Origin: Bosea sp. BIWAKO-01
GTDB lineage: Bacteria; Pseudomonadota; Alphaproteobacteria; Rhizobiales; Beijerinckiaceae
Assembly: GCF_001748145.1 (NCBI RefSeq)
Contig: NZ_BCQA01000001.1
Location: 4,056,501-4,120,500 of the forward strand
Direction of reading: 5' to 3'
Length of the DNA: 64,000 bases
Made by a program: the position numbers and the translations under genes. How positions within the stretch are numbered: the stretch's first letter is position 1; each line of letters starts with the position of its first letter. The notes below the pieces were generated by a model. That model saw only the letters and a list, made by a program, of their open reading frames with translations, did no database searches and had not been told where the DNA came from. Below are positions 1 to 7,745 of the stretch, piece by piece.

Positions 1-1780
1 GGACCTGCAGCTTGCCGCCGTCCTGCATGGCATCGCGCGCATTGACCGCGAGATTGACGATGACCTGTTCGAGCTGACCGAGATCGGCCTTGACCGACCA
101 GAGGTCGCGACCCTGGCGAATGTCGAGCGAGACCTTGTCGGCGACGACGCGCTTCAGCATCAACGAGAGATCGGAGAGCACATCGCCGAGCTCGAGCACT
201 TGTGGCCGCAAGGTCTGCCGTCGCGAGAAGGCGAGCAACTGCCGGACAAGCGAAGCGGCCCGGTAGGCGTTCTGCTTGATCTGCATGATGTCCGGGAAGG
301 ACGGGTCGGTCGGCTTGTGGCTGGCGAGCAGGAACTCGGACGCGTTGATGATGACCTGGAGCACGTTGTTGAAATCGTGCGCGATGCCGCCGGCGAGCTG
401 GCCGACAGCCTGCATCTTCTGGGCCTGGTCGATATTGTCCTTGAGCTTACGCTCGGAGGTGGTCTCCAGCGCATAGACGATGGCGCGCTCACCATCGCTG
501 TCCTCGGTCGCTGCGACCGGAGAGAGATAGAGTTTGGCGGAGCGTCCGTCCTCGCCCGAGATATTGGCATCGAGCGGGGCGATATCGCTGCTGCCCGCCA
601 TGGTCGCCGCGAGCGCCTCGTCAAGACTGCCTGGCGAGACAAGATCCTGAATCGTGGCGGGCTGGCGGCCCTGCTGCGTCAGCCGGGTGAAGGCGGCGTT
701 GGAGCGCAGGATCGCGCCGTTGCGGTCAACGGTCGCTATCGCCATCGGCGTCGAGTGGAAGAAGCGGGCAAAGCGCACTTCGGCATCGCTGCGCCCGTCG
801 GACCCGGCTTCGCCGGTTGTCCGGTTGAGCACGAGCGTGCGCGAGGGGCCAGCGCGGCTGTCGCTGCCGAAGGCGACCTGATGATGCAGCCTGACCGGCA
901 GGGTCGTGCCATTACGCCGGCGCAGATCGACATCGAGGACCTCGACGCGGACATCGCCCGGCTGCCCGCGGATGGCCTGGATCAGGGCAGCCGCGTTCGA
1001 GGTCGCGATGTCGTCGAGATGCAGTCCGCCCGAGCCGAAGCGGGCGAGGTCATAGTCGAGCCAGCCCGAGAGCGTGGCATTGAGATAGGGCACCTCACCA
1101 TCGGCGTCGATCGAGAGGAAGCCGGCCGGCGCATGATCGAGATAGTCGATCGCGTGCTGGAGTTCCTGGAAGGCGTTCTCCTGACGCTCACGCTCGGGCG
1201 TCACGTCGGAGACGCTCCAGAGCATGGCCGCCTTGCCCTCGCGGCGCACAGGCGAAACCCGGATTCGATACCAGCCGACCGTGTCGCGACCATTGAGGGC
1301 GGGCTCGAGCCGGACTTCCTCCGCCAGTCGGCGGCCTTCGCGCGCGGCGGTCGCCAAACGGTAGATCGCTTCCGAGACCTCCGGGCGGCCGGTGAACAGG
1401 CGCTCGACCGGCTTGATGTCGCTGGCTCCGCGCGCTCCGGCAAGCGCCAGATAGGTTTCGTTGGCGTAGACGATGCGGTTCTCGCCCTCGGTGACGACGA
1501 CGCCGTCATCGGCGCTGTCGACGATGGCCTTGGTCAGGTCGTTGCGCGCTGCGCGGCCCGAAAATTGAACAAGGCCGATGGAAAAGGCAAAGAGGCCGAA
1601 GACACCGATCACTGAAAGCAAGGCCAGCAGGCCCAGGATCAGCGGCTGCGCCCATTCATTGGCGATGAAGCCGAGCGCGATCGCGGCTCCGACGAGCAAG
1701 CCGGCGACAAGCAGGATCAGGCCGATACGGCCTGGCTTGTCGGAGCGATCGATCGCGGTTGTCGCCGTGGTTCCGCTCAT
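1..1780 (-). CDS. cckA: CckA-type hybrid sensor histidine kinase (3' end cut by window edge)
   Basis: Reading leftward from the ATG at 1780, the frame stays open to base 1, giving 593 codons without a stop. Two membrane segments lie at about residues 19-40 and 46-72, followed by PAS-like sensory modules. The dimerisation/phosphoacceptor box reads QLAGGIAHDFNNVLQ, with the phosphorylatable histidine at residue 468. The N box NLAVNARDAM lies close to the window edge. The rest of the ATPase domain and the expected receiver domain are outside the window. In alphaproteobacteria CckA phosphorylates ChpT, which passes phosphate to CtrA and CpdR, controlling cell cycle and flagellar genes. Its position just downstream of flhB supports the assignment. 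An unrelated PAS hybrid kinase is possible, but the H-box and context fit CckA well. Confidence 0.9.
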   Translation of the reverse strand, partial: MSGTTATTAIDRSDKPGRIGLILLVAGLLVGAAIALGFIANEWAQPLILGLLALLSVIGVFGLFAFSIGLVQFSGRAARNDLTKAIVDSADDGVVVTEGENRIVYANETYLALAGARGASDIKPVERLFTGRPEVSEAIYRLATAAREGRRLAEEVRLEPALNGRDTVGWYRIRVSPVRREGKAAMLWSVSDVTPERERQENAFQELQHAIDYLDHAPAGFLSIDADGEVPYLNATLSGWLDYDLARFGSGGLHLDDIATSNAAALIQAIRGQPGDVRVEVLDVDLRRRNGTTLPVRLHHQVAFGSDSRAGPSRTLVLNRTTGEAGSDGRSDAEVRFARFFHSTPMAIATVDRNGAILRSNAAFTRLTQQGRQPATIQDLVSPGSLDEALAATMAGSSDIAPLDANISGEDGRSAKLYLSPVAATEDSDGERAIVYALETTSERKLKDNIDQAQKMQAVGQLAGGIAHDFNNVLQVIINASEFLLASHKPTDPSFPDIMQIKQNAYRAASLVRQLLAFSRRQTLRPQVLELGDVLSDLSLMLKRVVADKVSLDIRQGRDLWSVKADLGQLEQVIVNLAVNARDAMQDGGKLQV

Positions 1781-1855
1781 GCGGCTGGTCCGTCCCGTTT
1801 CACGCCTCCTCGCCGCCAGCGAGAGGCTTAGCGCGCAGGTCGCGCAGATTGCGAG

Positions 1856-2923
1856 TTAGGCGCGCCTACCCTTCAGGCGCAAGACGTAACCGATGACTTC
1901 GGCGACGGCCTGATAATGTTCGACAGGAATTTCTTCGTCGATATCGACCGTCGCATAGAGCGCGCGGGCCAGCGGCGGGTTCTCGACGATCGGCACGCGA
2001 TGCTCGCCCGCGACCTCGCGGATCTTCAGGGCAAGCGCGTCGACGCCCTTGGCGAGGCAGAGCGGCGCGCCCATGCCCTGTTCGTATTGCAGCGCGACGG
2101 CGAAGTGGGTCGGGTTGGTGATGATCACGGTCGCCTTGGGCACCGCGGCCATCATGCGTTTCCTGACCCGCTGCGCGCGGATCTGCCGCAGCTTCGCCTT
2201 GACCTCGGGATTACCTTCGGAGTTCTTGAACTCCTCCTTGAGCTCCTGCTTGGTCATGCGCTGACGCTGGTACCAGCTGAAGCGCTGATAGACGAAGTCG
2301 CCGATCGCGATCACCGCAAAGAGCGCGAGCACGCTTACCATTAGCTTGATCGTCAACGACAGCGTCGCCGGCAGCATCGCGGCGACGCTCATCTGCGCGA
2401 AGCTCTCGAGCCGGTCGTGCTCCTTCCAGAGTGTCAGGCCGACGGCGGTGCCGATCAGCAGGATCTTGGCGAGGCCCTTGGCGAAATTGACCCAGGCCTC
2501 CTTGCCAAAGATCCGCTTGGCCCCCGCCATCAGCGAGATCCGGCTGAATTTCGGCATCAGCGGCTCGAAGGTCCAGAGCGGCTTGTGCTGGATCAACGCA
2601 CCGGCAAGCCCGGCGCAGAGGATGAAGGCGAAGGGCAGGCCGAGCGCCATGAAGCCCGTCATCACGCCCTGCCTGGTGACGTTGAAGAAGGCCTCGCCGC
2701 TGGAGGGCACCTGATGCGCGTTCATCAGGAAGGAGCGCAGGGAAAGCGCTGCGCTGCTCGCCGACCAGCCGGCTCCGACGAGCAGCGCCAGCGTGAAACC
2801 GCAAAGGACGAAGAAGGTGCCAATCTCCTGCGAGCGGGCGATGTCGCCCTTCTCGATCGCCTGGTCCAGCTTTCGCTGGGTCGGGTCTTCTGTTCTGTCC
2901 TCGTTGTCGGCGTCCTCTGACAT
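1856..2923 (-). CDS. flhB: Flagellar type III secretion switch protein FlhB
   Basis: A 355-residue inner-membrane component of the flagellar export apparatus that switches substrate specificity from rod/hook to filament proteins. The N-terminus has the family signature TEDPTQRKLDQAIEKGDIARS. Four hydrophobic segments lie between about residues 33 and 215. The cytoplasmic domain carries the autocleavage motif NPTH at residues 270-273. Length matches the family (about 350-380). It follows fliR with a 9-base gap, so the two are probably co-transcribed. Nothing is missing or broken. Confidence 0.97.
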   Translation of the reverse strand: MSEDADNEDRTEDPTQRKLDQAIEKGDIARSQEIGTFFVLCGFTLALLVGAGWSASSAALSLRSFLMNAHQVPSSGEAFFNVTRQGVMTGFMALGLPFAFILCAGLAGALIQHKPLWTFEPLMPKFSRISLMAGAKRIFGKEAWVNFAKGLAKILLIGTAVGLTLWKEHDRLESFAQMSVAAMLPATLSLTIKLMVSVLALFAVIAIGDFVYQRFSWYQRQRMTKQELKEEFKNSEGNPEVKAKLRQIRAQRVRKRMMAAVPKATVIITNPTHFAVALQYEQGMGAPLCLAKGVDALALKIREVAGEHRVPIVENPPLARALYATVDIDEEIPVEHYQAVAEVIGYVLRLKGRRA

Positions 2924-2932
2924 CGCCGCTCC

Positions 2933-3769
2933 TCAGTTGCCGGTGAACTGGCGAAGGAAGTTGCCGAGATCCTCGAGGAAGACGCCCATCATCACGCCGA
3001 CGACGGCGAGCAGCACGAGCATGCCGCCGAGGATCGAGGCAGGCACGGCGAGGAAGAAGACCTGAAGCTGCGGCATCATCCGCGCCAGCACGCCGAGCCC
3101 GAGATTGAAGAGCAGACCGAAGACGATGAAGGGCGCGGAAATCTGAACGGCGAGGGCGAAGCCCTGCGTCGCTGCACGGATCGCCAGGGTCATCATGTCT
3201 CCGACATCCGGAAAGCCGCCGGGCGGCAAGAGCCGGTAGCTTTCATGAATCGCCGCGATGGCGACGTGATGGAGGTCGGTGACCAGGATCAGCGTGATGC
3301 CGAGCATCGTCAGAAAGTTGCCGATCGACGGGTTCTGCATGCCTCCGGTCGGATCGACCGTCATCGCGAAACCCAGGCCCATGGTCTGGGCCACGATCGC
3401 ACCGGCGCTCTGCAGGCAGGCCATCACAAGGCGCACGCTGAGCCCGATGGTCAATCCGATCAGGAGTTCGCTGATGAGAAGGCCGACCAGCGCGGGCATG
3501 TCGCCGGGTGGGGTGATGATCGTGCGCGCCATGGGGACGATCATCAATGCGATGAAGAAGGCCAGCGAAAGTCGCGCGCGTGAGAAGATGAAGCGTTCGC
3601 CGATGCCGGGCATCAGCATCACGAGGGTGCCGACACGCGCGAAGACGAGCACGAAGAGCGCGCCGATCTCGGGCAGGATCGCGATCTGCATCGTGCCGGC
3701 AGGGCCCTTGCGCCACTCGGGACGCCACTGCGGCAGCCCCAGAGCCGGTCGCGGCAGCGAAAGGTTCAT
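2933..3769 (-). CDS. fliR: Flagellar export gate protein FliR
   Basis: A hydrophobic protein with about six membrane segments, part of the FliPQR export gate. The motif LPEIGALFVLVFARVGTLVM at residues 31-50 is typical of FliR. The ATG at 3769 overlaps the fliQ stop as ATGA, which suggests translational coupling and gives 278 residues. An internal ATG at 3691 would give 252 residues, closer to the usual FliR length and starting directly at the conserved region. The start is therefore uncertain by 26 residues. It lies between fliQ and flhB in the minus-strand flagellar operon. Confidence 0.95.
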   Translation of the reverse strand: MNLSLPRPALGLPQWRPEWRKGPAGTMQIAILPEIGALFVLVFARVGTLVMLMPGIGERFIFSRARLSLAFFIALMIVPMARTIITPPGDMPALVGLLISELLIGLTIGLSVRLVMACLQSAGAIVAQTMGLGFAMTVDPTGGMQNPSIGNFLTMLGITLILVTDLHHVAIAAIHESYRLLPPGGFPDVGDMMTLAIRAATQGFALAVQISAPFIVFGLLFNLGLGVLARMMPQLQVFFLAVPASILGGMLVLLAVVGVMMGVFLEDLGNFLRQFTGN

Positions 3770-4032
3770 TCGCCCGTGGCGATTCGGACGGCGACCCGCC
3801 CCATATAACCTGCAAGCGCATCGCCCATGAACGGCAGAAACAGCATCATGGCGGCAAAGACCGCAACGATCTTGGGGACGAAGATCAGGGTCTGCTCCTG
3901 AATCTGCGTCAGGGCCTGTACGAGCGAGACGGCGAGGCCGACGCCGAGCGCGACCATCATCAGCGGGCCGCCGGCTTTGAGGAAGACGACGATGCCGTCG
4001 CGCGCGACGTCGAGGATGGCGCCTGAGGTCAT
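3766..4032 (-). CDS. fliQ: Flagellar export gate protein FliQ
   Basis: An 88-residue protein with two membrane hairpin segments, of the usual FliQ length and pattern (GPLMMVALGVGLAVSLVQAL, then a Q-rich turn, then a second segment). The frame is open to 4095, but the upstream residues are arginine-rich and unlike FliQ, so the ATG at 4032 (MTSGAILDVARDG) is chosen. It would assemble with FliP and FliR at the base of the flagellar export channel. The stop overlaps the fliR start. Confidence 0.95.
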   Translation of the reverse strand: MTSGAILDVARDGIVVFLKAGGPLMMVALGVGLAVSLVQALTQIQEQTLIFVPKIVAVFAAMMLFLPFMGDALAGYMGRVAVRIATGE

Positions 4033-4057
4033 GGTTACGTCCTGATCGAGCCGGGAA

Positions 4058-4384
4058 TCAGACCGGCATCCGCATGATTTCCTCATACGCTGCAATCACG
4101 CGGTCGCGAACCGCAACCAGCGTTTCGATCGCGGCCTCGCTTTCCGCGACGGCCGTGACGACATCGACGATATCGGAGCGGCCGGCGGCCACGCTCGCGG
4201 TCTGGATGTCGCCCTTTCGACCGGCATCGGCGGTTGCTTCCAGCGCCTTGCCGATTAGCGAGGAGAAATCCGGCATGCCCGCGCTGGCGCCGGCGGCCGC
4301 ACCGAGCGGCTTGCGCATCAGGTTGCCGGCGCCGAGACCCTGCGTCGAGGCGTAAGCGCCGGCGGCGAAGCTGGATGTGGCCAT
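4058..4384 (-). CDS. fliE: Flagellar hook-basal body protein FliE
   Basis: A 108-residue protein of family length with the conserved C-terminal half (DVVTAVAESEAAIETLVAVR and IAAYEEIMRMPV). FliE joins the MS ring to the proximal rod and is one of the first proteins exported by the flagellar system. It lies between flgC and fliQ, the standard flgB-flgC-fliE-fliQ-fliR-flhB order. The alanine/glycine-rich N-terminus is variable in the family. Confidence 0.95.
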   Translation of the reverse strand: MATSSFAAGAYASTQGLGAGNLMRKPLGAAAGASAGMPDFSSLIGKALEATADAGRKGDIQTASVAAGRSDIVDVVTAVAESEAAIETLVAVRDRVIAAYEEIMRMPV

Positions 4385-4413
4385 GGTGCGAGGTTCCGTT
4401 CCGCTGGCGCCGA

Positions 4414-4824
4414 TCAGACGCGCAGGATGTCGATGGTGCGCTGGATCATCCGGCGCGTGGAGGAGATCAGGTTGAGATTGGCCTCGTAGCTGCGCTGTGC
4501 CTCGCGCATGTCCATGGTCTCGACCAGCGAGTTCACGTTCGGCATGCTGACATTGCCGGTGGCGTCGGCTGCGGGGTTGCCGGGCTCGAATTTCGTCCGG
4601 AAGGCGCTCTGGTCGCGCTGGACGCGGCCGAGATCGACGACCTGGGCTTCGAGTTCACGGTCGACCCGCCGCTGGAACGTCGGAATCTTGCGGCGGTAGG
4701 GATCGACGCCGGCGCGATCCGGTCCCGAATCGGCGTTGGCCAGGTTCTCGGCGATGATCCGCATGCGGCCGGACTGGCTGCGCAGGCCCGACGTCGCCAC
4801 TGCGATGCTCTTGAGAAGATCCAT
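4414..4824 (-). CDS. flgC: Flagellar proximal rod protein FlgC
   Basis: A 136-residue rod protein. The N-terminal rod signature (SGLRSQSGRMRIIAENLANA, residues 13-32) and the C-terminal helix with YEANLNLISSTRRMIQRTID form the coiled-coil pair common to axial proteins. It is exported by the flagellar apparatus and polymerises in the proximal rod with FlgB and FlgF. The gap to flgB is 27 bases and to fliE 29 bases, consistent with one operon. Confidence 0.96.
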   Translation of the reverse strand: MDLLKSIAVATSGLRSQSGRMRIIAENLANADSGPDRAGVDPYRRKIPTFQRRVDRELEAQVVDLGRVQRDQSAFRTKFEPGNPAADATGNVSMPNVNSLVETMDMREAQRSYEANLNLISSTRRMIQRTIDILRV

Positions 4825-4851
4825 GAGGCTTCTGCTCCTGCGTCCGCTGCC

Positions 4852-5253
4852 TTAGCGGCCCTTGCCGATCGCGATCTTCATCAGCCCGAGGCCCTTGCTG
4901 TAGAGCGAGGCGGCGAGCTGATAGTCGGACTGGTTCTGGGCCACCTTCATCATCTCGTCCTCGAGATTGACGCCGTTGCCGTTGGGAGTGACCTCGAATC
5001 GGGGTGCCTTGGCGGTGTCGAATCCATTGCGCTGTCCGGAGGGGCCCATATGCCCGGCAGAAGTCTGTGCCAGCGAGACGCCGGACGAAGCCGTGCCGAT
5101 GGCCGGCGCCTTGAGATCCATCGGGCGAAATCCGGGGCTGTCGGCGTTGGCGACATTCTCGGACAGCACTTTTTGCCGGGACTGGTGCCAATGCATACGC
5201 GTCTTCAGCGCCTGCATCAGGTTGCCACCATTGCCTAAAGCATTGCCAGACAT
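4852..5253 (-). CDS. flgB: Flagellar proximal rod protein FlgB
   Basis: A 133-residue rod protein with the axial-protein signature LSENVANADSPGFRPMDLKA and a C-terminal helix ending KGLGLMKIAIGKGR. It is the first gene of the minus-strand operon that runs through flgC, fliE, fliQ, fliR and flhB, probably to cckA. Upstream lies a divergent promoter region shared with fliO that contains two CtrA-like boxes. Confidence 0.96.
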   Translation of the reverse strand: MSGNALGNGGNLMQALKTRMHWHQSRQKVLSENVANADSPGFRPMDLKAPAIGTASSGVSLAQTSAGHMGPSGQRNGFDTAKAPRFEVTPNGNGVNLEDEMMKVAQNQSDYQLAASLYSKGLGLMKIAIGKGR

Positions 5254-5353
5254 GGAGTTCGTCCCGTTTTCTTAGGGGATGGCCGTGATCGGAGCCGCCG
5301 AGCGATTCCGTCCTGACAGTCGATCCACTGGGAAAATATTGCCGGGTGCTTGG

Positions 5354-5368
5354 TTAATTTCGCGTTAA
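5354..5368. promoter_or_regulatory. Putative CtrA binding box (perfect TTAA-N7-TTAA)
   Basis: TTAA at 5354-5357 and TTAA at 5365-5368 are separated by exactly seven bases (TTTCGCG). This equals the CtrA consensus known from Caulobacter and other alphaproteobacteria. It lies about 100 bases upstream of flgB and 130 bases upstream of the likely fliO start, so it could serve either divergent operon. The motif is seen directly; binding by CtrA is inferred. Confidence 0.7.
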
Positions 5369-5392
5369 GATCCGCGAATCCGGTGAACCAAA

Positions 5393-5408
5393 TTAACCAA
5401 GTGCTAAC
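5393..5408. promoter_or_regulatory. Second putative CtrA box (one mismatch)
   Basis: TTAA at 5393-5396, seven bases, then CTAAC at 5404-5408, which differs from the TTAAC half-site by one base. It lies 24 bases from the perfect box at 5354-5368. Paired CtrA boxes in a divergent flagellar promoter region are plausible, but a single degenerate site has limited weight on its own. Confidence 0.45.
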
Positions 5409-5499
5409 CCTGTTTCCCGAAATTGCGGGCGTTATGCTATAGCCAACGTGTTGAACCTTGGGTGGAATTGCGGTCCGCCAAGGGCTGTCGCCGTCGCAC

Positions 5500-6843
5500 A
5501 TGAGGCAAACCTTGCAGACGTTGTTTGGCTTCGAACTCTCGACCGGCCTCCGCTGGATCATTGCATTCGCTATCGTCCTGATTTTGGTGGCGCTCTTCGC
5601 CTTCCTGCTGCGGCGCATCACCGGCGGCCGACTGAGGATAGGAGGGCAGGGCGGTGGCCGCGCCCGGCAACCTCGCCTCGGGGTAGTCGATATCCATGAC
5701 CTCGACCGGCAGCGACAGCTCGTGCTGATCCGGCGCGACAATGTCGAGCATCTGGTGATGATCGGCGGCGCGTCCGACGTGGTGGTCGAGACCAATATCG
5801 TACGCGGCAGCAGCAGCGGACGGATTGCGGTACCGGCGCAGGCCGAGGCCCCGGTCTTTGAACGCCCTCTGGCGATCGACCCGGCGCTCGGTTTCGAGGC
5901 TCTTCGTGCCGATCTGCAGGAGGAAACGCGTCGCGCCTCTCCGCCGCCGCCGCCGCAGCCGGCCGCCCCGCTGCCGGACACCCTGCCACCGTTGCCGCAT
6001 CGTACCCCTGCGCCTGTTTCGCACGTCGAACCGGCTGTGGCACCGGCAGGCGCTGCAGCAGCTGGCATGGCCGGCCTCGCGGCAGGAGCTGCGATCGTGG
6101 CCTCGCAGGCTCCGAATTTCGGGCGCAACCAGGCCCCCGCGCCAAGCGTGAGCTCCGATGAGCTTGACGATATGGCCCGTCAGCTCGAGGAGGCGCTGAA
6201 GCGTCCGCATTCGGCTGTCCGGTCATCCCAGGCGCCGGCGATCCCGGTTCCGGACGTCGTTTTGCCGGTGACGCCGCCTGCGCCGGTCAAGCCTGAAGAG
6301 CCGAAGCCCGCAGCAGCCGCGCCGGTTCTCGCTCCGGTTCCGACTGCCCCTCCGCCGGTCTTCGGGCGGCCCGTCGGCGTGCCGCCCGATGTCGCTGCCG
6401 AGCTCGAAATGGCCCTGGGCCTGAAGCCCAAGCCCTCGGACGTGGTGACGCCGCCGGTGCCTGCCGTCGAGCCGAAGCCCGCTCCCTTCCGTGAGCCTCC
6501 CGAAGCTGCCAAGCTGCCTGAGCCCGCACCGGTCATGCATCCCGCACCGACATCGGCGGAGCATGGGGAGAGGCTTTCGGCAAAGGACGAGGAAGACGCT
6601 CTGGAGGTCAGCGAGGACGAGGCCGATACAGAGGCCGAGGCGGAGGCAGCTGAGTCCGAGGCAGCAGAGTCCGGGGCCGAGGTCGAGCCAGGCCCTGAGC
6701 CGTCCTCTGTTCCCGCCCCCGAGGAGCCGAAGGCCGAATCGAAGCGGGAGGAGAAGCCCATCCAGATCGATCCGTTCTCGGTCGATGCGATCGAAGCCGA
6801 GTTCGCGCGACTGCTGGGGCGCGATCCGAAGTCTAAGTCCTGA
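5500..6843 (+). CDS. fliO: FliO-like flagellar biosynthesis protein with long Pro/Ala/Glu-rich tail
   Basis: About 447 residues from the ATG at 5500; a TTG at 5458 would add 14 residues. The first 100 or so residues look like FliO: a single membrane segment (WIIAFAIVLILVALFAFLLR), a basic stretch, then a small beta domain (HDLDRQRQLVLIRRDNVEHL). FliO assists assembly of the FliP ring. The remaining 330 residues are low complexity, rich in proline and alanine, with a strongly acidic block at about residues 365-405 (EDEADTEAEAEAAESEAAES). Typical FliO proteins are near 100-150 residues, so most of this protein is an extension. It lies 134 bases upstream of fliP and diverges from flgB. Confidence 0.8.
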   Translation: MRQTLQTLFGFELSTGLRWIIAFAIVLILVALFAFLLRRITGGRLRIGGQGGGRARQPRLGVVDIHDLDRQRQLVLIRRDNVEHLVMIGGASDVVVETNIVRGSSSGRIAVPAQAEAPVFERPLAIDPALGFEALRADLQEETRRASPPPPPQPAAPLPDTLPPLPHRTPAPVSHVEPAVAPAGAAAAGMAGLAAGAAIVASQAPNFGRNQAPAPSVSSDELDDMARQLEEALKRPHSAVRSSQAPAIPVPDVVLPVTPPAPVKPEEPKPAAAAPVLAPVPTAPPPVFGRPVGVPPDVAAELEMALGLKPKPSDVVTPPVPAVEPKPAPFREPPEAAKLPEPAPVMHPAPTSAEHGERLSAKDEEDALEVSEDEADTEAEAEAAESEAAESGAEVEPGPEPSSVPAPEEPKAESKREEKPIQIDPFSVDAIEAEFARLLGRDPKSKS

Positions 6844-6977
6844 CCGGACGGGCGTGATCAACAGGATTGTCGGGCTGCGACGATCCTGATGCCGCCGGCT
6901 TGGTTGCCCTGGCGGACATGGGCACCCTAGCGTCGTCTCGCCCGATCGTTTGAGTCGGGCTCTGATGGCGGCTTTGC

Positions 6978-7742
6978 GTGATCCTGACCCTGACGGATGC
7001 GAGATGGCGTCGCGGTTGCCGCGTCGCGTGTGCCGGCACGATGGTCGCGCTTGCGCTCTGCGAGCCGGCTCGGGCGCAAACGCTTTCGCTTGATCTCGGG
7101 CAGGGTGGGGGCGTCGCCGAACGGGCGCTGCAACTCATCGCCGTCATCACGGTGCTCTCCCTGGCTCCGTCGATCCTGATCATGGTGACGTCGTTCACGC
7201 GGATCGCGGTCGTGCTGTCCCTGCTGCGCTCGGCCATCGGCACGCAGACAGCGCCTCCCAACGCCGTGATCGTCGGGCTGGCGCTGTTTCTCACCGGCTT
7301 CGTGATGGCGCCGACATTGCGCGAAGCCTATCGCGTCGCGGTCGAGCCGCTGGTTGCCGGGCAGATCCAGCCCCAGGAGGCCTATAACCGCGGTGTCGTG
7401 CCCTTCAAGACGTTCATGCTCAAGCATGTACGCGAGAAGGACCTGATGCTGTTCATCGAGATGTCGCGGGAGCCACGCCCGACGCAGCCGGAGGATATCC
7501 AGATCCAGATCCTGGTGCCGGCGTTCATGATCTCGGAGCTGCGCCGGGCCTTCGAAATTGGCTTCCTGCTGTTCGTGCCATTCCTGATCATCGATCTCGT
7601 CGTGGCCTCGATCCTGATGTCCGTCGGCATGATGATGTTGCCGCCGGTGACCGTCGCCCTGCCGTTCAAGCTGATCTTCTTCGTCCTGGTGGACGGCTGG
7701 GGCCTCGTCACGGGATCGCTGATCAAGAGTTACGGGACGTAG
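6978..7742 (+). CDS. fliP: Flagellar export gate protein FliP
   Basis: A 254-residue protein with a cleavable-looking signal (about residues 15-34, ending EPARAQ), followed by family motifs: SLAPSILIMVTSFTRIAVVL, GLALFLTGFVMAPTLREAY and VPAFMISELRRAFEIGFLLF, and a hydrophobic C-terminus. FliP forms the core of the export gate with FliQ and FliR. The start is GTG at 6978. It ends four bases from the convergent TPR gene. Confidence 0.97.
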   Translation: MILTLTDARWRRGCRVACAGTMVALALCEPARAQTLSLDLGQGGGVAERALQLIAVITVLSLAPSILIMVTSFTRIAVVLSLLRSAIGTQTAPPNAVIVGLALFLTGFVMAPTLREAYRVAVEPLVAGQIQPQEAYNRGVVPFKTFMLKHVREKDLMLFIEMSREPRPTQPEDIQIQILVPAFMISELRRAFEIGFLLFVPFLIIDLVVASILMSVGMMMLPPVTVALPFKLIFFVLVDGWGLVTGSLIKSYGT

Positions 7743-7745
7743 CGG

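Noticed and set aside
200..1615. A 471-codon plus-strand frame opposite the kinase gene.
   Set aside because: It is the complement of a well-supported CckA reading with clear domains; its own translation is Arg/Asp/Gly-rich without a recognisable domain.
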